The notes under the pieces were generated by a model. That model was not told the DNA's origin, did no database searches, and worked only from the letters and a program-made list of their open reading frames with translations. From the NCBI GenBank assembly GCA_007922225.1, contig ML679961.1, positions 68,337,075-68,401,074 of the forward strand: a stretch of 64,000 nucleotides of DNA. Direction: 5' to 3'. The DNA is from Emydura subglobosa (lineage: Eukaryota > Chordata > Testudines > Chelidae). Positions 23,621-34,810 of this stretch are shown here, in pieces (positions within the stretch are counted from its first letter, which is position 1; every line of letters starts with the position of its first letter). Both the position numbers and the translations under genes were made by a program.

Positions 23621-24134
23621 ACTATACTAAAGATGCAGGGTCGTAGAAAATAAAAAAATATAATAGGAAAAAATTAATACTAATGAATATTTTTTTGAAG
23701 GAAGAAAGGGAAAAAATGAAGACTTATTTAAGGGAGAGTTTACTATAGAATTATCTAGCGAGAAGATGAAAATGGGCTCTGCTAATGGTTCCATTCCAGA
23801 TTGCAGATAGTAGAGAAGGAACAGAGCAGTCGGACTGCACAGCGCTACATATACTTCCCATGCATTGCGCGAGGCAGGGAAAGTGCGCATATGTGGTCTG
23901 ATGGGCACTGCTATTGAAGATCTCTGATTCCAGACGCAAAGGTGCTGCCGCACCTACAATGGAGCATGCATGGGGACATCACTTGAAGAAGAACTTGTCA
24001 TTGTACTGCACACAGCGGAGGCTTCTTACTCTCACCTACCAGGTATCTGATGCTTTGTTGAATATACAGGCATGACTGGGCACACTGGAAAGAGAAGACA
24101 GTTTCTACTTCAGCTGTTCTGTGACTTTCTCTGT

Positions 24135-24355
24135 CTGTGGATACTCTTGTGGTTGAGGCACAAGGTTGGGAGGTTCAAGTCCTCGCTGCACATCTTTAGA
24201 CAAGTCACAGCCTTTGTACCTCAGTTTCTTTATCTATAAAATGACGAGGAGACTGACTGGCGTTGCACGATGTTACGAGGATGTGTTTGCAACATGCTCA
24301 GAAACTATGATGAGCTCCATAAAAATGCCTATTAAAAAAATAAACACTATAGAAT
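24135..24355 (+). repeat. tRNA-derived SINE with internal Pol III boxes
   Basis: The A-box-like stretch TGTGGTTGAGGCAC (24149) and B box GGTTCAAGTCC (24172-24182) are followed by CTTTAGACAAGTCACAG, CCTCAGTTTCTTTATCTATAAAATG and an A-rich end. This is the body of an amniote MIR/CORE-like SINE, more complete than the other copies here. Confidence 0.75.
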
Positions 24356-27300
24356 GGCTTTCTGCTTCCCTTCAGTCAGGTGACTCAGGGAACAAATTCC
24401 TCCTCCTTACATAGACTCTCCTGCTGTTCTCTGGCCTAGCCTGTAAAACTCCCAGTGAGCCAAAAATAGTTCAGCATAGGTGAAATTCCACCATGTTGTT
24501 ATTTCAAAATATAGAACTTTTGAAATTGAATGAGTAAGTCTTTGGTACTGAACACTAGATTTCATCTAGAAGAGTCCAGGAAACAAAGTTCTCTTTTCCG
24601 TTTCCTGTTTTTTTGGCTATATCATGGCAACAAAATGGTAGATTTCTTGGAATCTGGTGAACATGTCTATTTTTCAGTCATGAACCCCTTGTCTGATACA
24701 TTTCAAATTTGGAAGAAAAATTCTACCTTGGGCCTCAGACATCATCTATTAATTAATTTTTTGGCAGATGACTTATGGATTTTAGAACGGAGAGGTGGTA
24801 TAAAATTGGGCCTAACAGAAACCCTGTTGCAGCTTGATAGGAAGTGGCTATTGCCATTCAATAACACAATACAGTCGTTTAGGTTCTAACAATATACCAG
24901 GGCACTCCTGCACATTGGGTAATGTCAACTGGAAAGAGACTGATGAACAGAAGGAAAGTAAACTTAAAGGAACTCCAGCTTTTATATACTGAGATACTAG
25001 GGTATTTCTTAAACTACTTATTCCTCTCCATTCCAGCATTACAAGCTGCCCTAAATCTGTGGCTGTCCTTCATTAGTCTGCATTGCACACATTAATCTGA
25101 GGAGTGCTACAAAAAGTAGAGTTTGGGTTAGGATAAGAGCTCTTGAAACAGGGAGAAATTATGTTTTTAACATAGCATACTTTAAACAAAAGGATCAGAA
25201 GATACTTTCCAGGTCCTCTCTTTAAACCACATTGTTTTTAAATAGTGCCTTAGAATCCTACTTCCGTGATCAGAACAGGCTCGGTCTGCCATGGAATTCT
25301 AGCAGGTGTACACACCAGCACTCATGGCCAGCACTCATTCTCCAAGGGTGGGAATGCCATGGGTGGCTACTGATTACTGGGAAGAGGAAGAATGCAGCCA
25401 AACAGGGAGAAACCACAGCCAGAAAAAAAATACGCATTTTTAGTAAAATTAGCTTTCAAAATGTTATTGAAGTATCTGTGGAACTGATAATGAGTGACAA
25501 TACCAAAACATGAATGTCTCACAGAAACAAGAGCAAACAGCTTGGTTCAGAAAACAAAGATGGTTGAATAACTGCATCTACTGTGTGAGCTGGCAGGGAA
25601 AAACTATTAGGATGAAAAAGTGGTGCTGGGTAAAAAGCAAATTAATCCACAACTGCTCCATAAAAAGAAAGGAACCGGTGTATTCCCAAGAGCAATGACT
25701 TGTATGCTTAGTCTCATCTTGTACTGAGTATCCATTGTCCTCTGATAATGAGATAGAGCACTCAAGGCTGGGATGTCACGTTTTACAGTTAGGAACTTAT
25801 TAATCAGCATAAACTGTACCAGCCTGGTTGCACCATGATTTGGGTGATCTAGGCACTACTGCAATACAAATAATAACTATCACCATGATGAGACAAGACT
25901 GAACTCTGTACTGACAGATATGTTGCATCCACACTTGCACTTCTCAGCCTTGTTTAGGGAATTTAAGCAAAAAATTCCACCTTTCAGCTCTTGGTGTTTT
26001 TATCATCAACTGACACTCGCTAAAATTCCATGGTATAGAATCTATACTGTATCTATACTATTGATACAGCCCTCATTGCTAATGTTAATGCTAACAATTC
26101 ACTGGGAGAAATGTATTTGGCTAAGATCCTGTAAACTCACTACTGCTTCCTGGTTTCTGTTTTGAACAGGTGACAGTTATCCCATCTACTTGGAAGGAGA
26201 TGCAGCAGGATGAGCAATCAAGTTTTCTTTCAGCCACATGCAGCATGCGAGATTATTGCTGGAGCCAGGGGACAGCATCTTCCTGGTTCAGCACGGTTTT
26301 GGGGACACTAAGCAGAAAGTCTCCAGGTCTTTGGGGTTTCAGCTTTCCAAGAACTAGACAAGGAAACATGTTTAAAGAATGATGCAAAACCCAAAGTGAA
26401 AAACCATCATTTTCAAGACAAGCCAGAATTACAGGACATTTCAGAAGCCTGCTATTCATGTTGCTAGGGAAACAGTCATGGAAATAAACACCTGGGATCT
26501 TATCTGCATGTCATCTTAAAAGTGATACATTTGCTGATGCTATGTCTTCAGCACATCCACATTTTTCAGACTTTGAAGAGATTCCAAATTCTTTGGTCCC
26601 ATCCATACTGGCATCAAACCCATTAGCAGCCCAGTTAAAAGTATTTGCAAAAATATACCATGACTTTGCAACATTCTGCAGTTAAAGGATAAATGTCAAA
26701 CTTCCTCTAAAGGAACAAAACCAAGAAAACCCCCAAAACTGTTCCAGCAACTCTTGACGAGCTTTCTGGATAAGGAGAGAAATCATCCTTAACAAACCAC
26801 ATTTTATTCCAACACAACGCAAGCTCTAGAACCTAGAAAGGCTGGAAATGAAGGCCAATTGCTCTTCACAAGTCAGCAATCTGAGCTGCTATTCGGACAC
26901 AGCAGAACAGATTCAGGTTTAATCCAACATATTCCCTACTCTATCATATCCCAAAATGTGTTTTTAAAAACAGAGTTAGAACAGATGCTAAGAAGGCAGG
27001 GGAATATGCAAAGGCAGGAATTATGATGTATTCAACAATGGTCTCTCACAGCTCTGGACAACAATCTTTTTTATGACAGAGTTTTTCTCTCTCTCTCCAA
27101 TGTATTCCACAATATCTCCTTCCCAGAAAACAACAACAACAAAAAACATGTTCTAAAGAATCATGCAAAAGCCATCCTGAACACATGATAAAAAACTATG
27201 AAATTACCTCCTACTTTTTCATATGCAGTACTGCTGATTTGAATGTACCTTTGTTGGCTTATTGGCAAAGTCCTCTTCAGAACATACATACAATAGTCGC

Positions 27301-27559
27301 AGAAAATCCACTCCATACAACGTGAGCGAGTGTGATCTAGGAACCTCTTGATGCCAACTGGCAGACGGCACAGAGGTGCATATAGATTTACTGGGATCCC
27401 CCGGATAATGTATTTTATGCATAATAATTTACTAAAGAGTGGCATGTGAAGTCTCTACTGAGAGCCAGTGACATACTGGTCATCATAACCATTATGAAAT
27501 GTATGTAAGGATAGTATTTAAGGAGTTATGTACCTTTACTGGAAATTGTGTTCTCAAAG
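24356..27559. other. Intronic sequence without recognised genes
   Basis: The frames seen (for example 24530-24889 plus) lack motifs and splice context. CAA repeats at 27129-27140. No confident repeat assignment. Confidence 0.4.
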
Positions 27560-28415
27560 TCAGAGTTAAAGCAGGTCACCAGAAGGTAACAAAACATGTT
27601 CCTTTCAGGTAGAAGACACTTACCTCTTTGGTTACATGCAACCAAGTATTGTGTATTTCACAATGGATACCTATCTGAATGCTAAACCACTAGCTAATCA
27701 AGATAGAGTAATTAACAAGAGACTGTAAAACCTACAGGAAGGAACATGGCAGGAAGATATCCAGTTTATGAACAGAGATCAAAGGACTCTGTTGATATAT
27801 TAGGGGCTGCAAAGGGTCACCCTCATATCTTTCACTAAGGAAGTAAGCGGTCAGTGGACTTGCTTCATGAATGGAAGATCACAGCCAATCTTGCCTGTAA
27901 TACACAGGAAGGATTTGGGATCAGTTTATGCTCTTATGACAATGTCCTATTAATTAAGTTTAGACTCTATTACGTGTGTTATGATTTTATATTTTATGTA
28001 ACTTTGTGTTTTTAGTATTTCTGCTTACTACCATTTGAATTTTGAATTTTTTTGGTTAAATAAACTTACATTTGCTTTCTCTATAGAAAAATCTAAGTGC
28101 TGTTAGTTAGGCAGAGTAGTGTTCTATGGTATAACTGGTAACCTGTACTATTCCTTTGGGAATAGAGGATCTGGAGTTCTGTGAATGCCCAGTGGATCAC
28201 GGGATGGTTACTCCAGGGAAATGCTCAAAGGACTTGGGTTTGGAGGGTGCCTATCACTAACCTGCAAAGGAACAGCAGAGCTCATGTGGGCTGAGAGGCA
28301 AATGCTTGTGCTGCATGTGGCTGGTGATGTCAGGGAGCAGACCGCTGGCTGGCACAGACAAGGCTGTCACGTTAAGGGCAGATGGTAGGGATGTGCCCCA
28401 CAACCCTGAGAAGTG
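27560..28415 (+). repeat. LTR-like element, copy A
   Basis: It matches copy B (38443-39272) along its length: CCAGAAGGTRRYAAA near the start, ACTAGCTAATCAAGA, AACAAGAGA...CAGGAAGGAACA, CTTCATGAAWRRA...GATCACAGCCAA, then GGTTAAATAAACTTA and GGTGTAACTGGTAA-like sequence, ending GGCACAGACAAGGCT. AATAAA lies just before the segment that would be R/U5. The length and an AATAAA two-thirds along suggest a long terminal repeat of a Gypsy or ERV element. Confidence 0.62.
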
Positions 28416-28960
28416 GCACAGTGGTTTAGGTCAGTAGATGCTACACCCAAATTTGCTGGTTGGCTAAGGGTCACATCCCAGGCACTTTTATACCAGATAA
28501 CACAGATACTGAGAAATTCACAAGGGAGAAGGTTGGAAACAAATAAAGCAAAAGGTTTATTACTGTTTATTATTTTCTGTTTATTTCAGGAAAGGGAAAC
28601 AGAACAAAAGGAGGCAAGGATCAGTAAACCAAAGACATATGCTAAACTTAAGACAGTATTTAGAAAGACTGTGCACAGATCATGGCTTGAATGCTGCAGG
28701 GAGAAACATGGATGGATGAGATCTCTACTCATGGAATATAAGCAGCAAGGAGATCTGAATGATCCATCGACAGGGCCTGAGACCAAGGGAAGTGCAGCTA
28801 AAAAACCAGCCCGGCACCTATTCCAGTGAGGCAGCCATAAATCTTTAACTGGTCAAGTTAGAGATCCAAAAGCTGCAGATAGCAGCAAGGGCCAAAAGAC
28901 TGGAAATAGCAGAGAGCAAAAAGGAGTGGGAGGCCCATGAAACACAATAAGCATGCAAAG
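28416..28960 (+). pseudogene. Retroelement gag-like remnant next to LTR copy A
   Basis: A plus-strand piece near 28861-28950 encodes EIQKLQIAARAKRLEIAESK followed by KEWEAHE, a charged coiled-coil segment like those in Gag of vertebrate LTR retroelements. Upstream, 28413-28829 is a 138-codon frame with basic residues but no domain I can name. Position directly downstream of the LTR-like copy supports an internal retroelement region. Confidence 0.4.
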
Positions 28961-29076
28961 GGAAAATTATTGCTTTATACTCAGTAGTACAGATTGTGTG
29001 TCAAAGGCTGTAAAATATTCCCACCACATCTGGTAAGAGATGTGTTCCTATTTATTTTTTTGCCATGTGGCTTTTA

Positions 29077-29195
29077 GGGTGACTAGATATCCCAATTTTA
29101 TAAGGATAGTCCCAATTATTGGGCTTTGTCTTATATAGGTGCCTATTAACCGTCACCCCTCATCCCAATTTCTCACACTTGCTATTTGGTCACCC
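29077..29195. mobile_element. Short MITE with TA target duplication
   Basis: Ends GGGTGACTAGATA (29077) and TATTTGGTCACCC (29195), with TA on both sides (29075-29076 and 29196-29197). The 119-bp non-coding interior fits a Tc1/mariner-type derivative. I recall this family as common in turtle DNA. Confidence 0.8.
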
Positions 29196-29197
29196 TA

Positions 29198-30259
29198 TTT
29201 TTCTATGCATTTCATTAGTACAGAAGATAGAGTTTGGCTCAGTGAACAGAGATAAATGGCTTACCAGAGTGAGCTGCCAGCATGGAGGTATGTTGCTGAG
29301 CAATGACCTCACTGTAGAATGTCTTTTTTGCTTTGTTTTGCATTATGATGAGGTCCTCACTATACTTCTTCAATGGAGGGAAGACAATTGAGATAGCTGC
29401 AAAACACCAACTCTGGCCCAAGAGCTCCTTCATTTCTCTAACATCACAAATTGAACTAAAGCAGAGCTTCAGTCAGAATTGCAAGACAGAGAAACAATCC
29501 TCCAAACACACAGATATCGAGGACCAGGATATTCACAAAGACAGTAATGAAACAAACATCCAATTTAAATACAAAAGAGACACGATACTCATCTATTAAA
29601 TGTTTGACTCTGTCCATCTCTGAAATAAGTCACTGCAGAAATGTGACCACAAAGAGATTTACATGCAAGGGGCACCAAGAGAATGTCTTTGGGAAGGGCA
29701 GCAGATCACATAGACATATTATTCCAGTGCCAGTTATGAACAATAGAAAATTTTGTATCACAAGTACACCACATACCAAGTGAAGAATGAAGAAAAATTG
29801 GTTCTATGGAGAAGGATATAGGGACTAAGTATTTATGGCAAACAATTTTTTAAAATTAATTTTGGCCCTTTTTTCCTGTTTATGAATTATTGAAATTGAA
29901 TTTGCAATTTACAAGTTTGTTCCTGGAACAAAGGCTCTTGCAGGGATCTGATTGTACCCTTCCAACTCGGATGGCACACATACACCCACACCCTCATTAG
30001 TAATGTATGATGATAATTGTAATGATCGGTGATAAAAAATAGGAGAGCAGTAGATACAATAAATACATTTGGTAGACTGAAACATGAAATATTGCTATAT
30101 ATGTGATGGAACACAGTGCTTAACTGTATATAGGATATTGTTCCTGAAACCCAAGGCCAAAATCATGTAATTAAGGCAGTTAAATGAGATGGAAGAGGTT
30201 ATATGACTTTACCATGTGTAAGATCTCTGGCCAGGGGTGTTGGGAACATTTCAGACAGC
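29198..30259. other. Intronic sequence without recognised genes
   Basis: No family motif in the 60-90 codon frames present and no confident repeat. Confidence 0.4.
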
Positions 30260-30262
30260 TCA

Positions 30263-31595
30263 GGCCTGTTCTGCACTACTGCCTTTTTTTGACCAAAGGC
30301 AGCTTTTTGCACCAAAACAGTGGTGGTGTACACACTGCAATCCCCCCCGCCGACCCAACTTCCCTGATTTTGCGACAAAATAAAACCACCTCAATGAGAG
30401 GCGTAGAGCTTTTTGCACCAAACTTTTAGCAACAAAGCATCAGTCTAGGCACCACACTTGGCTATGTCGCACTAAATGGCTTCCAGGAAGTGTCCCACAA
30501 TGCCCATCCTGACCACTCTGGCCATCAGCCATCCAACCTTCCCCCTTTAAAGTCCCAGGAATTTTTTAAATTCCACTTCCTACTTGGTCGGCATGGAGAA
30601 CTCATATCTCATCTTCCCAGCTGACCATGGTGGCTCCACGCATCAAACGCTCTCCTACTTGGAGCACACTAGAGCTTCTGAATCTGATCAGCATTTGGGG
30701 AGTGGAGGCGGTACAGTCCCAGCTCCATTCCAGCTGAAGGAACTTCGATACATATGGTCAAATTTCTTGTTTAATGGCAGAGAAGGGCTATGAATGGGAC
30801 ACACTGCTGTGCTGTGTGAAAAATCAAAGAGCTGAGGCAGGGGTACCAAAAAACTGATTAGCGACCAAATGGTAGCAGACACAGCAATCGCCATGCACTT
30901 CTCCACTGAGAGGGCAGCTCTCAGTCTGGTGTCCTTGCACCACAGGGCAGGGACGAGATCCGCCCAGAGTTCCATGAAGGTGGCTTTGCGCATTTGAAAG
31001 TTCTGCAGCCACTGCTCATCATCCCAGATCTGCAAAACAATGTGATCCCACCACTCAATGCTTGTTTCATGCGCCCAAAAGCAGCAGTGCACCATGTACA
31101 GATGCTCCATGAATGGAAACAGTAATCCGGCGTTGTTTGTTTCCTCTTCCAACTGGGAGCTCATGATATACTGCATGACCTTCCAGGAAGTGTTCAGAAC
31201 ACTGATAACAGTGGCGAGCAGTGCAAGATCCATCCTTTCAGATGGAAATGGCGAGCGCACAGAAAACTGGGGTCCTTGAAAAATGCGAAACACAGTCGGA
31301 AACCCATGGCATGATGGGACAAAAATCATTGCATCATGGACATTGAGCCTGCACCCATGATGCGCTGCGATCCTCTCCGCCTTCCCACAATTCCTAGAGA
31401 CAAGATGGCGAGTTGCATAGTGGGATAGCTGCCCACAGTGCACTGCTCTCACTGTCGATAGTAGAGCACCAACTGAGGATGCACTTCGGTGACACAATGA
31501 GTGCTGTGTGGACAGGCACAAGCGTTGTAATTACAGTGCTTTTTGATCAATCGCTGTAACTTGCGTCGACAACACTTTCTAATGTAGACAATGCC
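30263..31595 (-). mobile_element. PIF/Harbinger transposon, internally deleted
   Basis: Left end GGCCTGTTCTGCACTA and right end, read inward, GGCATTGTCTACATTA form an imperfect inverted repeat. TCA stands on both sides (30260-30262 and 31596-31598), a 3-bp target duplication as in PIF/Harbinger. The interior carries a transposase-derived frame on the minus strand. The subterminal part near 31425-31450 (GATAGCTGCCCACAGTGCACTGCT) is shared with the MITE at 40426-41713, so both belong to one family. Confidence 0.82.
30688..31521 (-). pseudogene. Harbinger transposase N-terminal remnant (277-codon open frame)
   Basis: Residues of about 85 to 185 look like the N-terminal half of turtle HARBI1-type transposases, including MQYIMSSQLEEETNNA, EWWDHIVLQIWDDEQWLQNF and MRKATFMELWADLVPAL, then RLRAALSVEKCMAIAV. 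At that point the usual continuation is lost and the frame runs into unrelated sequence (from about residue 193), ending at a stop. The DDE catalytic core is therefore absent. The first 80 residues are probably read-through of terminal sequence. The enzyme would normally bind the element ends and cut them; this product cannot. Confidence 0.78.
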
Positions 31596-32099
31596 TCAGC
31601 CTCTTTCTGTAGTGTTAATTAAAAGCATTGTCTACTTACAACTGCCTTTAATGATCATCAGCACACACAAAACTTAAGACATAGCAGTTAGAGGACAAGA
31701 ATCTACCAAAGGACATATTTAGGCGCCAAAACAAAAAACAGGAACCCTAACCCCAGGCACTATTAAAATAGGTAGGATTCCACAACTTGACTCTTCTACT
31801 ACTGGCAGACCAGTGATCTGCTCCACAGAAATATCAATCTATTTCCCACACTTCACCTGGGAAAAGTTGGCAACCACCCATAACGTCTCCACTTTTTAAT
31901 TATGATTTTGTTTTCTGTCTTATTAAAATGTACCTGGTCAATTGTAGTAGAGATTGAACCCTGTAAGGACCCAGCCAAGAGAAAAATGTGTAATTAAAGA
32001 ACTGAGGGTTTTATAAATCTCTGCCTATTTTTAAATGTTTAAAACTCCACTTACTATAACAAAACAAACAAAATTAGTAGCTATCCAAAACCGTTCTGT

Positions 32100-32408
32100 T
32101 ATTGAAAAAAATTATGTGTAATGATGGAGACAAGTTGTTCTCTTTTGCCACAGAGGGCAGGACAAGAGGCAATGGGTTCAAACTGCAGCATAGCAGATTT
32201 AGTTTTAATCTCATGAAAAACTTCCTAATTCTAAAACAATGGAGCAGACTGCTTAGGGAGGTTGTGGAAGCTCCTTCACTGGAGATTTTCAAAAAGGAGG
32301 TTGGACAGCCATCTGTCTTGGATGGTTTAGATACAACGGAATCCTGCATCTTGGCAAGGGGTTGACTAGATGACCCTTGCAGTCCCTTCTAACCTTATGA
32401 TTCTATGT
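32100..32408 (+). mobile_element. CR1 LINE 3' end
   Basis: Contains CAAACTGCAGCATAGCAGATTTAG, then GGAGGTTGTGGAAGCTCC, GGAGATTTTCAAAAAGGAGGTTGGA and the end GACTAGATGACCC...CTTATGATTCTATG. This is the classic CR1 terminal region. In frame it reads the usual Leu-Phe-Arg-Glu-Val-Val-Glu-Ala-Pro-Ser-Leu-type ending. Confidence 0.92.
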
Positions 32409-32791
32409 CATTAGAGACTAATCATAATGCATATGCACACAGGGGCAAATTAAGATTGCACAGGCAACTGGAAAATTCTGATATTTTCTAACTTTTGAGG
32501 ACTTGATTTTGCAACCTTAACATTTGTTTAAGGTAACAGTTTTATATAATTTCTCACATATTTTAAAAGCAAAAATTCCATCCTGTGGAACTATATTGAC
32601 CCCAACATCGATCACCACCAGCACTGGGATCTTTTGATCCACAGCACAGTCCTCAACCACTTCCACTAACTGAATAATTGGTAGTAGTAGAAGCTGTTAT
32701 CTTCTACGTGTACCTCGCACTAGAGGGGATGGAGACCTATACTTTGCCTGTTGGTTTCACAGATATTTGCTAGACAGAAGAGGAAAACTGA

Positions 32792-33175
32792 GGCCTGGAC
32801 TACACACACAGTTAGATCAACAAAAGGCAGCTTACATCAACCTAATTATGTCAATGTCTACAGTAGAGCCTTGCTCCGGCCACTATAATTGCCCTACTAC
32901 ACCAACATAACTCCAACTCCAAAAGAGGCATAGGATTTATGTCAGTGTAGTTAGGGCAACGCACTGTCTATGTAGACACTGTGTTACTTACATATACTGT
33001 TGGCTCGCTTGTCAATTTCACAGCAGGAGCCCTGAAATTAACAAACAAGCAGACAGCTACAGCCCAGCTGCCCCCCTCTCGCTTAGAGAGCTGGGCATTG
33101 GGAGCCTGCTCCCGACTGGGAGCCAGGGTGAGAAGAAGCCCAGGTGGTGGGACCCGGCTTCTGGCTCTGGCAGGA
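32792..33175. mobile_element. MITE fragment with GGCCTGGACTACAC end
   Basis: The left end GAGGCCTGGACTACACAC is followed by GGCAGCTTACATCAACCTAATTATGTCAATGTCTACA, a non-coding turtle repeat with internal inverted motifs (TGTCTATGTAGACAC at 32968-32982). The right terminus is missing where it abuts the LINE at 33175. Confidence 0.6.
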
Positions 33176-34810
33176 TGCAAATGCCTTACCAGGAACACTA
33201 AGAATGGAGATTCCTCTATAGCTCTTGCAATCATACAGATCTTCTCTGTTTTTATACATTATGATGTTGGCATCCTTATGTCTTATGTTATCCCTTCTTC
33301 CATTCAGCAAGCAAGCAAGACATTGTGCAGATATTTAAGCACAACCTGTCCTACTTTGTTTCAGTACTTTAGCTGGAACTCTATCTTCTCCTATAGCCTT
33401 TTGTGGTGTTAGGGAGGCTTTTGCCTTTTCAAGCTCATTTATAGATAGTTCTATATCAAACACTTTGACAGTCTGGAGCATGGGAATCGCATTTACCAGT
33501 TTCTGATGCAGTGCTTTCACGTGAATAGTTTGCAATAGTGTTCCACCCAGTATTGCATCTGTTTGCTTCTGGTCAATGATGATGTCTCCATTAAATGATG
33601 AGCGGGACAGCCTTCTTGGCTGAAGGACCTATTTCTTTCTTGATTTCATCATCCATATCTCTTAGATCTCCATTTTCAGAGGATGTTTGTTTTCTCGTAC
33701 AGACTGAGCCCATATGATTGATCACATTGCCTTGATGTTTGTGGCAATCTGAGGTTACCACACATCTCAGAAGAGGGGTATGTAGTGGTGGAGATATACT
33801 ATGCATTTTGCTTCAACAATTAGAAGCATTTCTTCAGAGTATTCTGCAAACCAGTCTTTATCTTGTACAGATCTTTTACCAAGAGTTAAGGTTGCAGTAT
33901 GTGAATATTCATTCTGTACGTATTCCATGCTCATCAGCATTCAGGGGAGATGCAAATAGATGAATTGATAATGAATTGGAGAGACCTTCCTTGATCTTTT
34001 GTGTTGTTGCTGTTAATGCAAGGGCAACAGTTCTGTTTGGTATGATGAATTTCCATAATGGAAGGCTTATTTGCAGCATATAAGCATATGGTCTGTGTCA
34101 CAGTCTGCACTGTGAAAACAGAGTATATAGAACATTCTGCAGTTTTTTGTATAGGTGACAATTAAATATAGTTGGTGCCTATGTTACTTTCTGGTGATGA
34201 TCACCTTGGAAGTAGGTGTTGATAATAAACAGTCCTAGGTGGGTGCAGAGCTCCTGGAGTCTTTGCCCCTTGTCATTAATTTTTCCTACTTCATGGTGGC
34301 CAATGATCTGAGCTGACTCTACTACTGAAATCTCCTAATAGATGGAGTTGCTCTCTCAGGGCTAGCTGATGACACTGTCAAGTTGCTGACAGAACAAGTC
34401 CTTTTCTTCAGATATGGAGAAGACTGGGGCATATGTACTGATGATGATGGCAAAGCCATCTGTGGTAGATATTCTTAGTGAGAGGGTATGTTCTGATGTT
34501 GCAAGGGGACATTCAGCCATACATGCTAAAAAAAATTTGACGCAGAACCTAACCAATGATCATGGTGGTCTTGTCTGCTCTCTTCATACCAGAAAAAGGT
34601 GTAAATGCATCCTGCTTAGAGAGTCTTTGTCAGCTAGCCTGGTTTCAGAGACACCAGGTATGCTGATGACAAGCTTCTCCAGCTCTCTGTCAATAAAGGC
34701 AGAATTCCTAGGTCACTGACCTCCTCTAGATCATTTGACATACATTGTCCTCACATTCCAACAACCAAGTTCGAAGAAGGTGACCACCATACCTGAACCT
34801 TTGGCATGTA
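33175..34810 (-). mobile_element. Non-LTR retrotransposon with endonuclease and RT start, degenerate
   Basis: On the minus strand the endonuclease begins near 34790 with FELGCWNVRTM. It continues with ETRLADKDSLSR (about 34640) and SEHTLSLRISTTDGFAIIIS followed by TYAP (34510-34440), then GHHEVGKINDKGQRLQEL (about 34300) and FIINTYFQ. The RT approach follows: ELEKAKASLTPQKAIGEDRV and PAKVLKQ (33450-33340), then YKNREDLYDCKSYRGISILSV (33250-33190). There it ends, joined to an unrelated MITE. Stops and shifts interrupt it. Clade uncertain: RTE-like or R4-like families share this endonuclease pattern. Confidence 0.8.

Larger units (their letters stand above)
20938..24015 (-). mobile_element. DIRS-type retrotransposon copy 2 with inverted terminal repeats
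   Basis: The left terminal region (20938 to about 21190) reappears in reverse complement at about 23760-24015. Examples are TTCAATAGCAGTGCCCAT on the left and ATGGGCACTGCTATTGAA on the right. Inverted termini are a defining trait of DIRS elements. Inside, on the minus strand, are a Gag remnant (23620-22840) and an RT remnant (22832-22470). The RT is followed by non-coding or unreadable sequence where RNase H and the tyrosine recombinase should be, so the element is internally deleted. A hAT element is inserted at 21784-22206. Confidence 0.83.

Noticed and set aside
24149..24182. Possible tRNA gene suggested by A and B box motifs
   Set aside because: No cloverleaf could be folded around the boxes, and the downstream body is that of a SINE.
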